A DNA stretch of 64,000 nucleotides from Apoda limacodes (GCA_946406115.1 OX291547.1:11661001-11725000), one strand, 5' to 3'; positions 12,401 to 27,400 are shown, numbered from the stretch's first letter. Notes: a model not told the origin generated them from the letters alone. Made by a program: numbers and translations.

Positions 12401-15400
12401 TTAGCTGAGCTTGATCAGTCACAAACATGGTCAACATTTTAGAAGGTAAATAATTGATTTTGGTTTTTAAATTTTTGTAGGAAGTAGCTATAATTAAAAA
12501 TTGTCAGCAAAATTGTCACATCCATGATCATAATTTTTATGTGCCATAATAATCCATATTACCATTGATATTGTTTTCTCCATAATTTACAAATGAGTAT
12601 GTAATAAGATATTGTTATGATTTTATGCATTTAGGCACCTAGTTATATGAATGAGATCTAGTTATATTGACCTGGGTGTATGATAGGTATAATAAATTAT
12701 ATATCCACAATGTTGTACAGTGATTAAGTACCTATATGCATACATAATTTTGTGCCTACTTTAATATTCATAGTAACTTCAATTAATATTAATTCTGTTG
12801 CTTTAGTTTAAGTCAATCCAAGTAAATAGCATTCGACATGCACATGCAATTCAAAATAAATCTGTGTGTCTTCCCAGAAATTAAATGAATTACCTGGTTA
12901 TGAAGTAAGAATAAAAGTTAATAATTACCCAAAGCAGGCACATATTTCAGATCCGTTAAATAAGGAACATGTGGATTGTAATGAGATTCTTTAATAGGCT
13001 CTTCATCCACATCCGGAATTCTGTCAAGACCCGAATTATCATTTAATAAAAATAAGTCAATAGATTCTTGGTTATGGTTATTTAATTCTTTTCTGTCCTT
13101 CTCCCAATACACCTTCATTGGGGCAGTTTTCTTTTTATTGGGTAATATATCTTCTTCTGGAGCTTCTGTTGATTCAATACTGTGCACAATGTCTTTCCAA
13201 GAAACCAGTTTCCCGAGAAGGTGTAGCCCTTCTCTTACTTTATCCACCATAAGTGTTGGTCTATCAATGTAGTACAATCAAAATGTAGATGCATTAGATA
13301 GTATACTAAATGTTGGACATGCCCTGAAAATCAATCAATAAATCCCAAATTGAAGACACACAGACAGGCATTTGAATTATTCAATATATTTTTAAGTAGA
13401 TATTAGTATTAGCGATGAATGTTAGTTGCTGTATTAATCAATGTATGTGCCACCCAAGTTCTTTATATGCTGGTGTATATAGATTACCTTATCAGATTTG
13501 ATGTTCATGATTCATATAATGTTTTATTGTATTAATAAATATTGTATAAATAATGTGTTAGTATGAATTATTTACCATACACTTCAGGGTTTGACAAGAA
13601 ACATTTAAGGTTAGGTAATAGGTAAGATAAAACAAAAAGGATATAGGAGAAAGGCTATGGTAAACACAGTTTATACTCACTAGTTGTAGCGTTTTTCTGA
13701 ATTATTACAGTTTCGTTTGAACCAATATTCGGTTTATGCACCACCACTTCAGGTTTTGTAGCATCTGTGTTGTTAAAAAATAACCTTACAAAAAGTTTTC
13801 ATTGATAAAAATATTTATGTTCGATCACAACTGTATATTAATTGAAGTAATAGTTTCATTAAGAATAATTGAGAAGTATCACTTTGGCAGTACAGCGCGA
13901 CCGACCGCTTGAACAAAAATGACAGTGAGGAAAACGGATTCAACGGCACGGCACCGATCTGTCAAATTTTAACTACGAGCGATCCGGCTCGCAGTCGCCA
14001 CAATTTTTAAAGTTTTGTTATTGCATTTGCTGCCGTGCTGTTTCTTACTTTTTTCGTTGAAAAAATAATTTGCTATTCCGCTATCAGTGTCACGATTGCC
14101 AAATTTGCGTAATTTGCGAGCCATTGCGAGTAAAAAAAAAAAAAAACACATCACACCCACACACACTACATTATATCATCTCGTCATTCTCACTTAACAA
14201 CAGGAAGTGTGAAGTTTGATATTTTGAAAAGAATAAAGGTAAACAAATAAATGATGATATGTGTATTCCAATTTGTTTATTTTCATATTGAGCTAGCGAA
14301 AAAAATCATGTGTTTTTACCAGAACACTAAAAAAAATTACTTGTAGTAGTAGAAGCGTATTTTTCACGATTTAATGTATAATATTATACAACTCCATAGC
14401 CACTCTTGCTTTCAATGTTTACCTGAGGTCATTTTTTTCTTATGGTAATATGGACTGTCGTGCCGGATCGCGTATGAATTAACTAACGAAAGGTGGCGTG
14501 ATGTTATGACGTCACGTCACCTTATTCATTTCGTCAGCCAACGGCGGTCTTTTACTGGCTAGGCTCGGTTGTTTTCGTTCCGCAGCGGTAGTCGGAGGTG
14601 GGTGTGTATGGATTTCGTCATTTATGCGTGTAGCGTGTTTATCACTGACGTGGTGACAACCACCACACACAGATTAAAAAATCAGTCAAGTGCGAATGTG
14701 CGAGAACATTTCCTTTCGCATTTAAGTATTTAGTGAGCGGATACCACATATTTTACTAGGGAATTTAATTTTGCAGCAAAGTCAGTATTTGCATGATTTA
14801 TAAAAGGTCTAATCTTACAAGATCTCGCTAATCGAAATCTAGAGCTAGGGTTGCCACCTGTCGCTTCTTTAGTTAAGGGTTACCAGCTCAAAAGATACGA
14901 GATTTCGATTTTATTACGAGAGACAATTTAATGAGGCTGAAAGTGCTTATGAAAAGTCATTAGCGCAACATGGAACGCAGCCTCTGTTCCCCTACCCAAA
15001 CGGCAAGCAGCATTCCCGCATGAGGGCGTAGATACTACGCCCCTATAGATATTACCTACCTAGATAGAATAAAAAAATTGCACAGGTACGAAATAGAGCG
15101 TAACGAAAATATAACTAAACGGAAACATAAATCCTTATGCACAAAAAGCGTGTATTATTAGATAGTAATATCAAAGCGTAATAACTACTAATAGTGAGCA
15201 AACTTCTTTGTTTCGGCGCAAAATGCCAACTAGACACCTAAATTTGTCAGGGTTGTCACAAAAAAATGCAAGTACGTTCCTGCCGATTAAAATATTTGTA
15301 TGTTCAAATTAATGCATGTGTGTGTATGTGCCCACATTAATTAGTCAGTTCAAATGATATATTACCTTTGTGATTAAATATATGGTCTACGCTACGAACC

Positions 15401-18400
15401 GATTGAGTGAATAAAACCCAGGTGAAACTTACGGTTTATTTATTGTTTAGGTTCCGTACCCAAAGGGTGCCAACGGAGCACTATTACTAAGCCTGCGCTG
15501 TCTGTCTACTACTAAAGTCTACTCCTACTATTAAAGGACTCTATCTTTTAGACCAAAATAGGTATAAGCCTGAAATTTTCACAGAATATTTGTTATAATT
15601 GCGGATTATATTACAAATAAAAATAACACAAACAAGCTTCTATCTTGCAGTGATTATCGGGCAAGTGTGAGACGGACCCGAGCTATGCCGCGCGAGTCTG
15701 ACCTTACCTGGCCGGTTTGCTTCAAAGATGCCAAACCGACAAACATTTGCGGCATTTATTGTGAGATGATTTTATATAATATTATATATGTGTATATGTA
15801 TAATAGGAACTTACTTGACCATGAACTTATGTAATGTATCATACCTACTCGTATATAATACTAATTATAAACGCGAAAGTTTGTTTGTGTGAATGTTTGT
15901 AACCCTTCAGCTACTGGACGGATCGGGATGAAACTTGGCATACCTATAGATTAAGTCCTGGAATAGCACATAGGCTATTTTTATCCCGAAGAATTAAAAA
16001 ATTCCCGCGGGAATAACTATAACCGAGCTTAAACGAACTAAAGCTATAGCTTGCTATAGCAAACTTCATTAGTGTAATTAAAAAGTAAATCACAGTGTTA
16101 ATACTGTGATTAAATAAAGGATTCCCACGCTAATAACCGAATTTAGGGCGGGCTAATTAAGGAGTAAATCAAAGTATTAATACTGTGATTAAATAAAGGA
16201 GTCCCACGCCGATAACTTAATGTAGGGCGGGCGGAGCAAAGTCTAGTTAATAATAAAAAAAATTACCCTAAATTATGATATGAATTAACATAGTTACTAA
16301 TATGTAAATTTTCTAAGTTGAAATCAATCAACACATAGAAAAGCAAAATAATCATTAATCGGTTAGGTATAGTATATCTCTAAACTCCATAGTAATATTA
16401 TATTTTTTTTGATTAAACGTTCTTCGGAAATAAATTTTAATAATAAATTATAATTATAATACTAATTGCGTACAAACATACAAAAAAACCTCAATACTGT
16501 GGTTCCTGTTATAACTAATATCCTAAATCACTCAATATCCACCTGCTCGTTTCAGCCGAAAAATGTCCACTGCTGAACGTAGGCCCCCCCGATATGTCTC
16601 CACAACGGCCGGTCCTAAGCCGCCCGCGCCCATCCACATCCTGCGGCTCTGTCCAGATCGTTTGTTCACCTGGTAGGAGGCCGACCCACGCTGTGTCTTC
16701 CGATCCGTGGTCGCCACTCGAGAACCTGTCTTCCCCATCGGTTATCGGTTCGAAGAGCGATGTGGCCTGTCCATTGCCACTTCAGCTTACTAACTGTTTG
16801 AGCTATATCGGTAACCTTAGTTCTTCGGCGAATTTCCTCGTTTCGGATTCTATAGCGCAAAGGCCCGGCATAGTCAGCATAGTAATACCAAGCATCTGCC
16901 TCTGAGCTTATTTAAGAGTCATTCGTCAACAACTTCGAGAGTAGCGTTCCCAACAACAACCGGTATTGGCGCGACATGGAAATTGAACATCACCTTCGTT
17001 TTATCCATGTTCATTTAATGGCCAACCTGTTGGGAAACTCTGCTAAGGTCTCCAAGCATCGTGCCTAGGTCTTCTAGCGATTCTGCCATGACCACTATAT
17101 CGTCGGCTAATCGAAGGTGAGTTATGTACTCGCCATTTATGTTGACGCCATAGCCTTCACACTCCACGAACGCTACGCAAAGAGGCTGATTATACTCTTC
17201 TGTCTTCTGTATAATCTGGCGCAGCGTATGTGTGTGGTCCATGGTACTACAAGGTGGCGTCACCAGTTCCCTTTACTATTTATATTAATCGAATTAAATG
17301 TCACATATCTTCTCTCTACCATCTCTAACGAACTAAAAAATAATTTTTCAAAATGAATAGGTATATAATTTTTTATATCCACGTACGACGGCAAGAAAAG
17401 CAAGGCGTTCGAACTTACATACAATCACTTGATAAACTCTTAATTAATATCCACTAAAACTCTAGCACGTCAAATATTCTTGTGTGGCGCACGCCTTGCT
17501 TTTCTTGCAGTCGTACGTGGATATAAAAAAAATTATGTTCATTTTGAAAAAATATTTTTTACTTTTTAGTACAATTTGCGGTTAAATTGATTTTTTATAT
17601 GATTCTAATGTTTTAAGAAAATATTTTTTTTACTTTTTTTATTTAGTTTTACCTGTCCCGTTGTTTGGGTCTGATGAAAGCTTGATTGTAAAAAAAAAAA
17701 TTAACTTAAATTCTGGTTCGAAATAAAATTATTTTCCTTAATATGTGATAATGATGTTATTTCCTCAGTCTTCGATAAATCTTAAATGTAACTGCACGAG
17801 TTAGGTATTTTAATACTCGCGCCATACCTACTATTATTTCGTTACGAAGCGCTTAAAACGTTACTCATGTTAAAATTACCTTTTTTTCGTAATAGTTCTA
17901 TAAATTGCTATTTTATGATAGTTATTCAATGAGAAAGACTACTATGGCAATGACAAAAATCTGCCCATGCTGAGCCACTGGAAAAAGCTAGAACTTATAG
18001 GTATAGAGGTACATATATTATGTATATCTACATAGGTACTAATTATGTCTATGGGTTATACCAATTATTTTTTGTTTAGTTTAGCCTGATTTCTATGGTA
18101 AGTATTACAATGTAAATATACCTATTTCAGTTGAATTAACGCAGAATAAAAGACATCATCTAATTCTATAACGAAACGTAGATAATATACAATCTTGATA
18201 TAAAAAAACAACTGATTTATTTTTAATCGATAAAAAATAAATAAGTAGATACTACAGATAACGTCAATCACGCTCAGAACTGATTTTTAAAATACGTAAT
18301 TTACCGAAAGATAACAGAATTCCAAAGATAATTTTAAAAACAAATTGTAATTTGCACGTAAAATCTACTACAAACAACAAATCCGATACGAGAATCCTAA

Positions 18401-21400
18401 TTTAGATAGCTTTGATATTACGGTAATTGATAAAGAATACAGTAACTCTGGTAGTACAGTACAAAACAGTGACTGAGCTGTAACGTTCGCTTAGTCATAC
18501 CGAAAATAATGGGAAATGTACTGACTCCGCCACGATAAAAAACATCGTACGATATAGCGTCATCTTATTTGAGTTCACCGCATGACATCACGTGCCTGGA
18601 GTCGCCTATTCGTTGAACACAATCGTACTATGCGTAATCGCGTCCTTTTTGGAGGATTCCATAACAACTCGTGCGGTGTTTTATAAATTAGCTTAGCATC
18701 ATAATTAGAACCTGATATAAACCTCAATGGAATGCTTAGAGCATGCTCTAGAGTAAAAGGGAAAGATTCGTTTTATTAGTACATATACATGCTTTTCCCG
18801 CAGTTCCACTCATGCTCAATTTGGTTAAAAGTGTGGGATTTTTACTGCAACTCTTTAAGAATGTTTGCTTTAGCAAGCTTGAGCTGTAGCTACACTCTGT
18901 GCTAAATTTTAGCTTCATTAAATGCGACGTGAAGGAAGGACTAACAAACTCATTTTCGCCATTATCAGTACCTATCTATGGATGCACTTCCGCTTAGGCT
19001 ATGGGCATACCTTAGTAAAAGCGTGCCGTTTTAGTGTTGCTTAACAACGCAATCTATTGTCAAGTAGCTTAAGTGTTGCTATGTCGGTAAAAATAATAGT
19101 ATTACTACTCGCAAATAGATGTCAGAAAGAGTCATATTTCTTAGTTTATCATTGCCTGAAAAAACGGATAAAACGACGTTTTCTATAAATGATACGAAAT
19201 CCCCTGCATGCTAAATTTCATTAAAATTGTTAGAGCCGTTTCAGAGATTTAGATTATATATATATATATATATATACTTATATACAAGCATCTCGGTAGA
19301 AATCAACAATATTGTGAACCGGAGATCAAAAAATAGTTTTTCATAACTTTGACGATTCAAAAGAGTTTGTAAAATCCTAACTTGAATAAAAAAAAATTAC
19401 TTCGACAAGAATTGCTCGTTTAGAGGTATTAGATTTTATAAGAATGAAGAGAATATTACCTTCTCGTTTTCCAAACAATTTCAATTAAAGCCCAAAAATA
19501 GTGTCAGATTTTTTTTTTCTAACTGTATTAATAGGCAAATTATTATAAAATTAGCAAATTCACATAATTAAGGTTTGAACTACAACATATATTTTAATCA
19601 CGTCAAAAAGTGTACTCAGGACTATAAGAAAATTCATCAAATTCTTGCAAACTTAACTCGTTTGGGTGGCCGACACCCTAAATTAATGTCGGTATGTTAG
19701 CCAGACAGAATAAAAATAGAAAGTCAGTCAGAGATTCGTACGTGTCGTTTGTTCATAGGCGTGAAACTCTACTGTTATCTGATCATAATCAAGGACGCGA
19801 CTGCCATCTCTGCGGACGTGCTTGACTCGGTACACTTAGCACTTACTGAATACATTATTAACTTAATGATAATATACCTACATATTGTTTGTTTTATTAA
19901 AATGAAATAAATAAATGGAATGAGTAGCTTTCAAACAACAAAAGAATTTAGAAAAAGAATATAAAAATAAAAATATTTTTTATCAAAAAACTAAAATCTG
20001 TAAAAAATCTCATTTATCTCTTTTAGAAAAAGTGTGACATAGAAATGGAACACTAATTTTTAGTGATGGTCTTCTGAGGTCGATAGATCTGTGCGACCTA
20101 TACATACCTACAAGTATATTTTATTGTTTCTTGGATGTAACATACCTAAAATTCAATGCTTAAATGACAACCAACTCGTTTATTAACATGGAGCGCCTTG
20201 TTTTACTTTCATTAGATTGCTTTACATGTTGAAAAAAAAACCTAATTTGACGCCGGATATAGGTTGTTATAGCAGATACCAGATTATCTACTTTTACGTT
20301 ACAGCCATTTTTCTCTGATACCATTTGACGATGACATTTTAGTTAATATTATAATATTCAGCAGCAGTAAATCTAGATTTTTTAATTTTTGTGTTTTTTT
20401 ATCTCCTTGTTATTCATTAATCTATTTTATATTTGATAATCAATATGGATCGCTTCTGGTTTTCAGTCACAGTTCTTTAGAAATACGTTAAAAATTTGTG
20501 TCACGAAGAAGCACTTTCTTAAAAAAAACATTCCACTCGCCCTAAATTCGGTTATCGGTTTAGGATTTCATGGGCAACTCCTCAATTATAGAAAAAAAAA
20601 CCGACTCACACTTGACGTTTTTAAGTTGCCGGTACTCAAAATATCTACATGCCAAATCTCATACTGTTCCGTACAGCGGTTTAACCGTAAAGAGGTTACA
20701 CACAGACAGAAAGACAGGCAGAGTTAGTTTCGCATTTATAATATTAGTATGAATTTCTAAAATTATTGATTGAAAAATGTTGTCGGTAAAATTAGATATT
20801 TTTAGGTCCCAAAATTTGAAATCTCTCATTATCAGTCTAACGCTATCCTAATAAATAAGTTAAGTTGAACAGAGTGAGTGACTTTACTTGTTTCTTCAAC
20901 TTTGACTTTGTTGTTAGCTTATAATATACCTACATTTATATATATATATATGCCTACTATCATTTGTTATTAAAACCAAAGTAAAAGCAACCGGTTTGAG
21001 TAATTGTCTAGGTCAGTAATCTTCATTAGCATATGGACAGTTAATTGATTAAATTGATTACTCTGCTAACTGTAACTTGTATGACGCTGTCACTTTAACA
21101 AACAAATTACATACTTAAACCGGACTCAGAATCTGTTTGCAATTCGGGTAAACAAAAATGACCTTGACACGCGTCTTTCGCTTTGTTAGTCTATGCAACA
21201 TGTATATATTTATGTATATAAATACGTATAATATTTCTCATTGTAAATTTCGAATTTTGTATATTTTTAGGTTTAATCAGTGTCGTGATATGAAAACCAG
21301 TTAAAGAATGTGACAATAAAGCTAACCATGTAAGTATTTTAATGATTTATAATTTAATTACCAGAAAAAGTGAACATTAAATAAAGTTAGGTTATGTTTA

Positions 21401-24400
21401 CAAGATTTGCATAGAGATTTTGAGTCTGGTTTATGTAGGTTCAGGGCAACAATATTTTCTGCCCTGTGTAAGGCCGCTAGTGTCGCGTAAGTTCATACAA
21501 TTTTAATATAGAGATTGTAGTTTAGACTTTTGACCACTAAAATAATGATAAGTAATATGCCTTGCACAAACAAGATGTCTTATAAAATTACTAGCTTTTG
21601 CCTGCGGTTCCACCCGCACTAAATCCGGTTATCGGTGTAGGATTTCAACGGCATAAAAATCCGACTCACACTTGAAGTTTTCAAGTAGCCTATGTCCTTT
21701 CTCGGGACTCAAACTATCTCCGTGCTAAATTGCATCTTAATCGGTACCGTGGTTTAAGAGTGAAAACAGAAAGACAGATAGACAGAAAAACTTTCGCATT
21801 TATAATATTAAAAACTTTCGCATTTATAATATTAGTATGGATTGGATATTTAATAACATGTTAAAGATCTAAAGCAGTTTGTCGTAGGTATACAATGTAT
21901 CTATTGTGCTGTGGCCTTAGGATGGCAACAAGCTTTTATACTTCAAAGTCAATTAATCTTAATATCCTTTAACTACCTACTTACGCGTCAAATTGAGTGA
22001 ATATTGATTTGACACATTGACCAGCCAATATTCAGTTAAAATGGCCTGATAATTAACTTCGTTGAGATTTCAAAGTCTGCCCTAATTTTTCTGGTTGGTT
22101 GGTTGGTTTGTAATGGGTTTTTTTCTTAGAGACCATTTGGAGAAGCATATGTTTTATATACCTAGTGTGTTTTGAGCGTATCGTTGCTCAAAAAGAAACA
22201 AACGAAATCCGTATTATTATATATATTTTTCGTCACTTTACCTTAAACAAATATCAACATTGCGTCCGTCCGGTTTCTAAGAAAGATTACAAATACCTAA
22301 TCAACCGGGGGTTTTCATTCCTAATAAGTAATAATTGAATTCAACAACCACTTTAATTAATTAACTTGTAAATACCGTTCTGTGCGAATTTTCTAGAAAA
22401 AGAGGTCCTTGCTTATCTCAAATGTATCCTACCAAATCTGTCTCCTTTTAAGATAAATTTGTGTTCTCAACAGATAATGCTTATTACGTATTGTGTACGC
22501 ACGCTTACGCAAGTCTATTGGGAAAATTCCCAAGTAACCATAATTGTTTTTTTTCCGTCAAATCTAAATTTATAAAGATAGATTATCTTGAACACTTTGC
22601 AGGTAAATTAAATATTTTAAGCTCAAACTATCCATTACAATTACCTATTATTAGGACAGCATTTTTTTTTAGAGCCTTTTTGAAATTCTTTTTGGGCCCC
22701 GAAATATAGCCAAATGCACTAAAAAAATATTTTTTTGTAAAAACGGACCGAAAAGTGCCGAATTTTAATGAAATAAGCACAAAACTTATACTTAATTTAT
22801 GATAAAAAAATCCAGGTATTAATTGCTTATTGTGTTAAAAATTCCAAATATGAGATAAGGGGTTATTTATTTATCAACAAAAGCTATTAATTTCTGATTA
22901 AGATGCGTGAATATTAAGATTTGTTACTATTGTAATATATGAGCATTAAGGCAGTAAGGTTGACAGAGTGTCAGCAATAAAAAAATGGATAGATAAAGTT
23001 GTTTTGAAATATTACTTTCACGCAGAATTGGATTGTATGCGATACCTATAATGGTAAAAAACGAAGGCGTGCCTAAAAACGTATACAAACAATATTCTAT
23101 TTGTTTATCTATTATAGAAACACTAAAAGGATTAAAAGTACCACTTTATAAGGATTATATTAATCTCTATTTGGAATTCAAAAACAAAAATATACCCCAA
23201 TCAAGGACTATATATATAATACTATACTAGCCTCAATACCTCAATTAAAAGTTCAATATTAATTACCATTATCCACGTCCATTTTTATTAACATAGTTCA
23301 TTTAAATATGTTTACATGATCTCTGAAAGTATTGTATGAATTGTGTTTTATTAATTGAAACACTGATGATTTGACTTGTAAATGTTTTTAAATGTAATTT
23401 ATGATATTACCTATGTTGTTAAATAATTGAATTTTGCAAAGGAGTAACTAGCGAGTTTCTTGTCAGATTTTTCTCGGTAGGAAACTACATTGTGAACCGG
23501 ATTCAAAAAGTAGCATATATATCTCCCGTGTCCAATCCTGACTAACTTCTTATAATATGTCTAGAATCGGCAAAGAAGGTATATTTTTCTGTCCCCGGTC
23601 TTTTATTATCCCGGTTATCACTATAGAGCTGATATTTGCAAACAGTATTTACAGTGGACAAACCACGTTTGTCCAGATATATTGTTGTGTCAAAGACAGT
23701 GTTGCGGCGATGGGGTCTCAAAATCACACTACCTCTCACGCAGGACTAAAGTGGTTGGTGAAATCAGGCTGTCCTCCGCATTGTGGTATGGGTACGTGTC
23801 TAGACACTGGCTTACTCCTTCGGGGAATAAAAATCGTGACGTTATATTTGACGATTTAAAAGTGTGTAATAAACCAAATTTGAATAAAAACTTTTTGATA
23901 TCATTTGACTTTAATGTATATTCTACTTTATTTTATCGTCTTGTACTTTTGTTTGTTATACGTTATACTAATATTTTGACGATTTAAAAGTTTGTTTAAA
24001 AACCCTAATTTCAATAAAAACTTTTTGACATCAATTAACTCTAATGTGTATTCAACTTAATTTTATCCTCTTGTAATCTTGTTTTGTTCGTTAGAATATT
24101 TTTGGTCCGGCTAAAGCGTATATAGTGGGTACACTGATCTAAGAAAGTAAAAATATCAATATTAATTTGACATTGAACACCCACGATTACTGCACCCACT
24201 TTCAATAGTTCTACTCGACACCGTTTAATTTTTGCAATGGCGAATCAAGTTTTTCTCATTCTATCTGTAATACACTCATTATTAATTAGACATTTTTTGA
24301 CTGTGTGCCGTTAACAGTCTTATAATGAGATAGGTGTACACATCAGGGTATGTGCAAGCGTTTATAGGCTACTGTGATTAGGTGCTATAAAAAACCTATG

Positions 24401-27400
24401 AACATCAACTTTCATATCCTTAATCATACTGATTATTTCGTGTATCTGTTACTTCTTCAGTGTTTCCAACACAATTAAATAGTTGTTTTAATCAAATTAT
24501 ACAGTTTTTGTTACATATAATTGTACAATGTAATGATGATTTGCAATTTCGAATTACCTGTTCTTGAAGGTTATAGGTTATCGCGTAGTAATTTATCGAT
24601 GCATTCGTACGTAATTCATAATATCAATTACAAATCTGAGTCGATCTTAACCATTTATGCAAGATTGATGCCTTTATGGGTGTGTTCGTTTTGGGATGAA
24701 AAATTATTATTTTCATTACTTTGTTACCTTCCGCTTAGGATATTTTTGTTTATGAAACTTTGGACCAGCGGGTCGATTCCGTAAAAAGATTGCTTACCTT
24801 TTTGAAAGAAATAAGATATACATTGCGGTTTCGCGACAATCGATGAATTTCATACGTCATTTCAAATGCGCAATGTATATCTTATTTCTATGGATTTCAA
24901 ACGAGAATTTTTAGCAGTCATTTTACGGAATCGACCCGCCGTGACTGAAGGTGGGGTTTTGGTGTAAATCTGCCAAACGGCTTATACATATTCATTGATT
25001 ATAGTAGTGTGTGTGTTATAATCGTAATGTGTACCTCAACCGTTTGTTTCGTTCGCAGACTGACAGAACATCCGTCACGCCATTATACATACCCACGCCG
25101 GATTGCATCAGCCTATGCAGTGATCAGGGTCTATCCTGGATCCTGAGTTGTAGCGGATATTCAGTTCAGTGGTGTAGTTTTAAAAGTTTGATAGTTTTAT
25201 GCGCTGGTGTATTGTTGCTTGAGCGAAATCGTTGCATTATAGTATTTGGTTCTAATTTCTTATCTTTCAAATAGAATCGATAGACAATGTACTGAAACAC
25301 ATCGATACGAGAAACTCTTATAGTTTCTCATCTCTATAATACTAGTCAATATGTTATGGTGTCCAATTCAAAATCGGAGCGTATTGCGTAGCGTATTGTA
25401 AAAAACAATCGTCTATCTATGTATGTTTTTCTTAGCGTCTAGCGACAAGTTAATTTTAGTGAACAAAATATATTTTTTGAGCAGAATACATAAATATTTA
25501 AATCTGGTGTCGCTAAAAGGAAAACTGCTTGCCTTCAAGTCGTAACTAACCTCGGGTTTAGTTCATCCATCTCCTTGCGAGTCTGACCCTGCATCTCGGC
25601 GTGGCCAATACCGTAAATTAGAACGCTTACTAACATTATACTAAGGTACGAATGGCCAAGTAGTTTTGGTAGATACTAACTGCGCTAATAGGCTGATTTT
25701 GGCGGTGGTTATACCACCCGCGGCTCTAATTACGAGTTCATGATATTGATGGCAAAACAATCTAACGCTGGCGGTATTTATTTTTATCACATGTTTCAAA
25801 ACTGGTTGTTAAACGGTTTTAATATTGGGCTCATCCTAAGGAACAGATCGGTTATCTGATTGATTAAAATCAATAATAAAATTTAAAATCAATAATTTAT
25901 TGATCTGCATAATCTTCTTATTCCATTACAGCTTGTAGGAACGCTTGGCATTTTGAATCACTTTCAAATACCCGGGCTGTACTCATAAACATAAAAAGTC
26001 TGTTGTTGCTTTGCAACTGGTGTAGCCCCATCGAAACCGTTAGACCTTTTGCCTTACTTTAAAGTAAAGCACGAATGGCCCAACGACTTTGGTCAAGGCT
26101 TTTACCAACTACGTGTTAAAAGCGCTGCTATTTGTGGTGCTATGGTTCTTGTACAGCTCCTAGCAGCGTCTCTTACGAAGTTTGTGGAAAGCAAGAAGTA
26201 CTTACTGTCCTCGACGCACATTTGTCCGTCTGCTAACAGCCTGAGGCCGGTGGGACAGGCGCAGGAGACGCGCGGGGCCGTCGAGGTGAGGCGTGGCGCA
26301 GGCAAGCACAGATGTGAGCAGTGTCCGTTTACGGCCGCGCAGTGGTTCACCCCATCCGGTTGACGGTAAGGATGGTACACGTGGATCACCATCGGGTGCT
26401 GAATCTGATGAGAAGTAAGGTTTTTAGTCCTTGCTCAAAAGACTCAAACAAGTAAAAGTTTCTTATGAGGAAGATATTGTATGTCTAATAAAACATAATA
26501 ATTATGTAAGATTTGAGTAGGTGTTATGGATAGACAAAAAGTACACACGGAGATAAATGTGCTGTTTTAATAGGAATTCTAAACTATTTATTCGGCGTTC
26601 AAACTTATATATTAATAGGAAACTGATATAAAAACATGTGAACTGAATGATGACAGTTTAGTACTGTAAGGATACGACTAATGGTATAACATGTTATGCA
26701 TGAACTGAAGAGTTATCAGGCATGTAATAATGTTTTTATAATGAAGGAAGATATTTTTCTATCAGGAAAAGGTATGGAACCCTAAAAAAGACAAGATAAA
26801 GGATCTTCATTATATAAACCTTTATGTAATAAACATTTGTGTTTGTCTTGAGTCTGGATGTAATTATGTATGATATGTATGTATTTACAAAAAAAAAAGT
26901 AATATATGTATTTGTATCCGTTGTCTGGTATCCATAACACAAGCTTTGCTTACTTTGGGGCCAGACGGCGCTGTGTGTAATGTCCAAATATATTTATTTA
27001 TTTATTTATTTCCGTATATATGAGAATAAAGATTAAGCCTATCGGAAGGAAAATCGTTAACTGTTTCTTTAAGGAATGGAATATTTGCCTGACCGATGGT
27101 ATTCCGAATCACTTTAATTTCGGTGACTCAAGAGTATAACTAGGTACCCATGATGCTTTTATGTTTATGGAGGCGTTTACTAGACTCGAAGTTTCCAAAA
27201 CTATTATCAATGGTAACTCGCTTTTTTTACCTTTTAATCTTGAAAAATATCAAAAAGACTATATTTGGTTGTTTAAAAAATTCAAATCAATTTTGTAATC
27301 AATATCACCATATTTTTAGTGACCAAATCACTGACTATTATGTTAAAAATAATTGCAGTTTTACCATATGACTGGGTGTGACAGTGATTTGGCCAAATCT

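Larger units (their letters stand above)
13765..26205 (-). other. Largest LpR intron (exons 11-12), 12.4 kb
   Basis: A repeat-rich intron. It contains Helitron-like copies (15857-16248, 20532-20754, 21591-21842), an RTE-like LINE fragment, two foldback elements, LINE 3' ends near 19292 and 23462, and a GC-richer patch at 13880-14640. Stretches 17600-19250, 19900-20500 and 21850-23450 look like unassigned AT-rich DNA. Confidence 0.75.

Noticed and set aside
24521..25274. Two 87-codon plus-strand open frames flanking the MITE
   Set aside because: They begin at non-ATG or weak starts, have no recognisable domains, and the first runs into the MITE arm.
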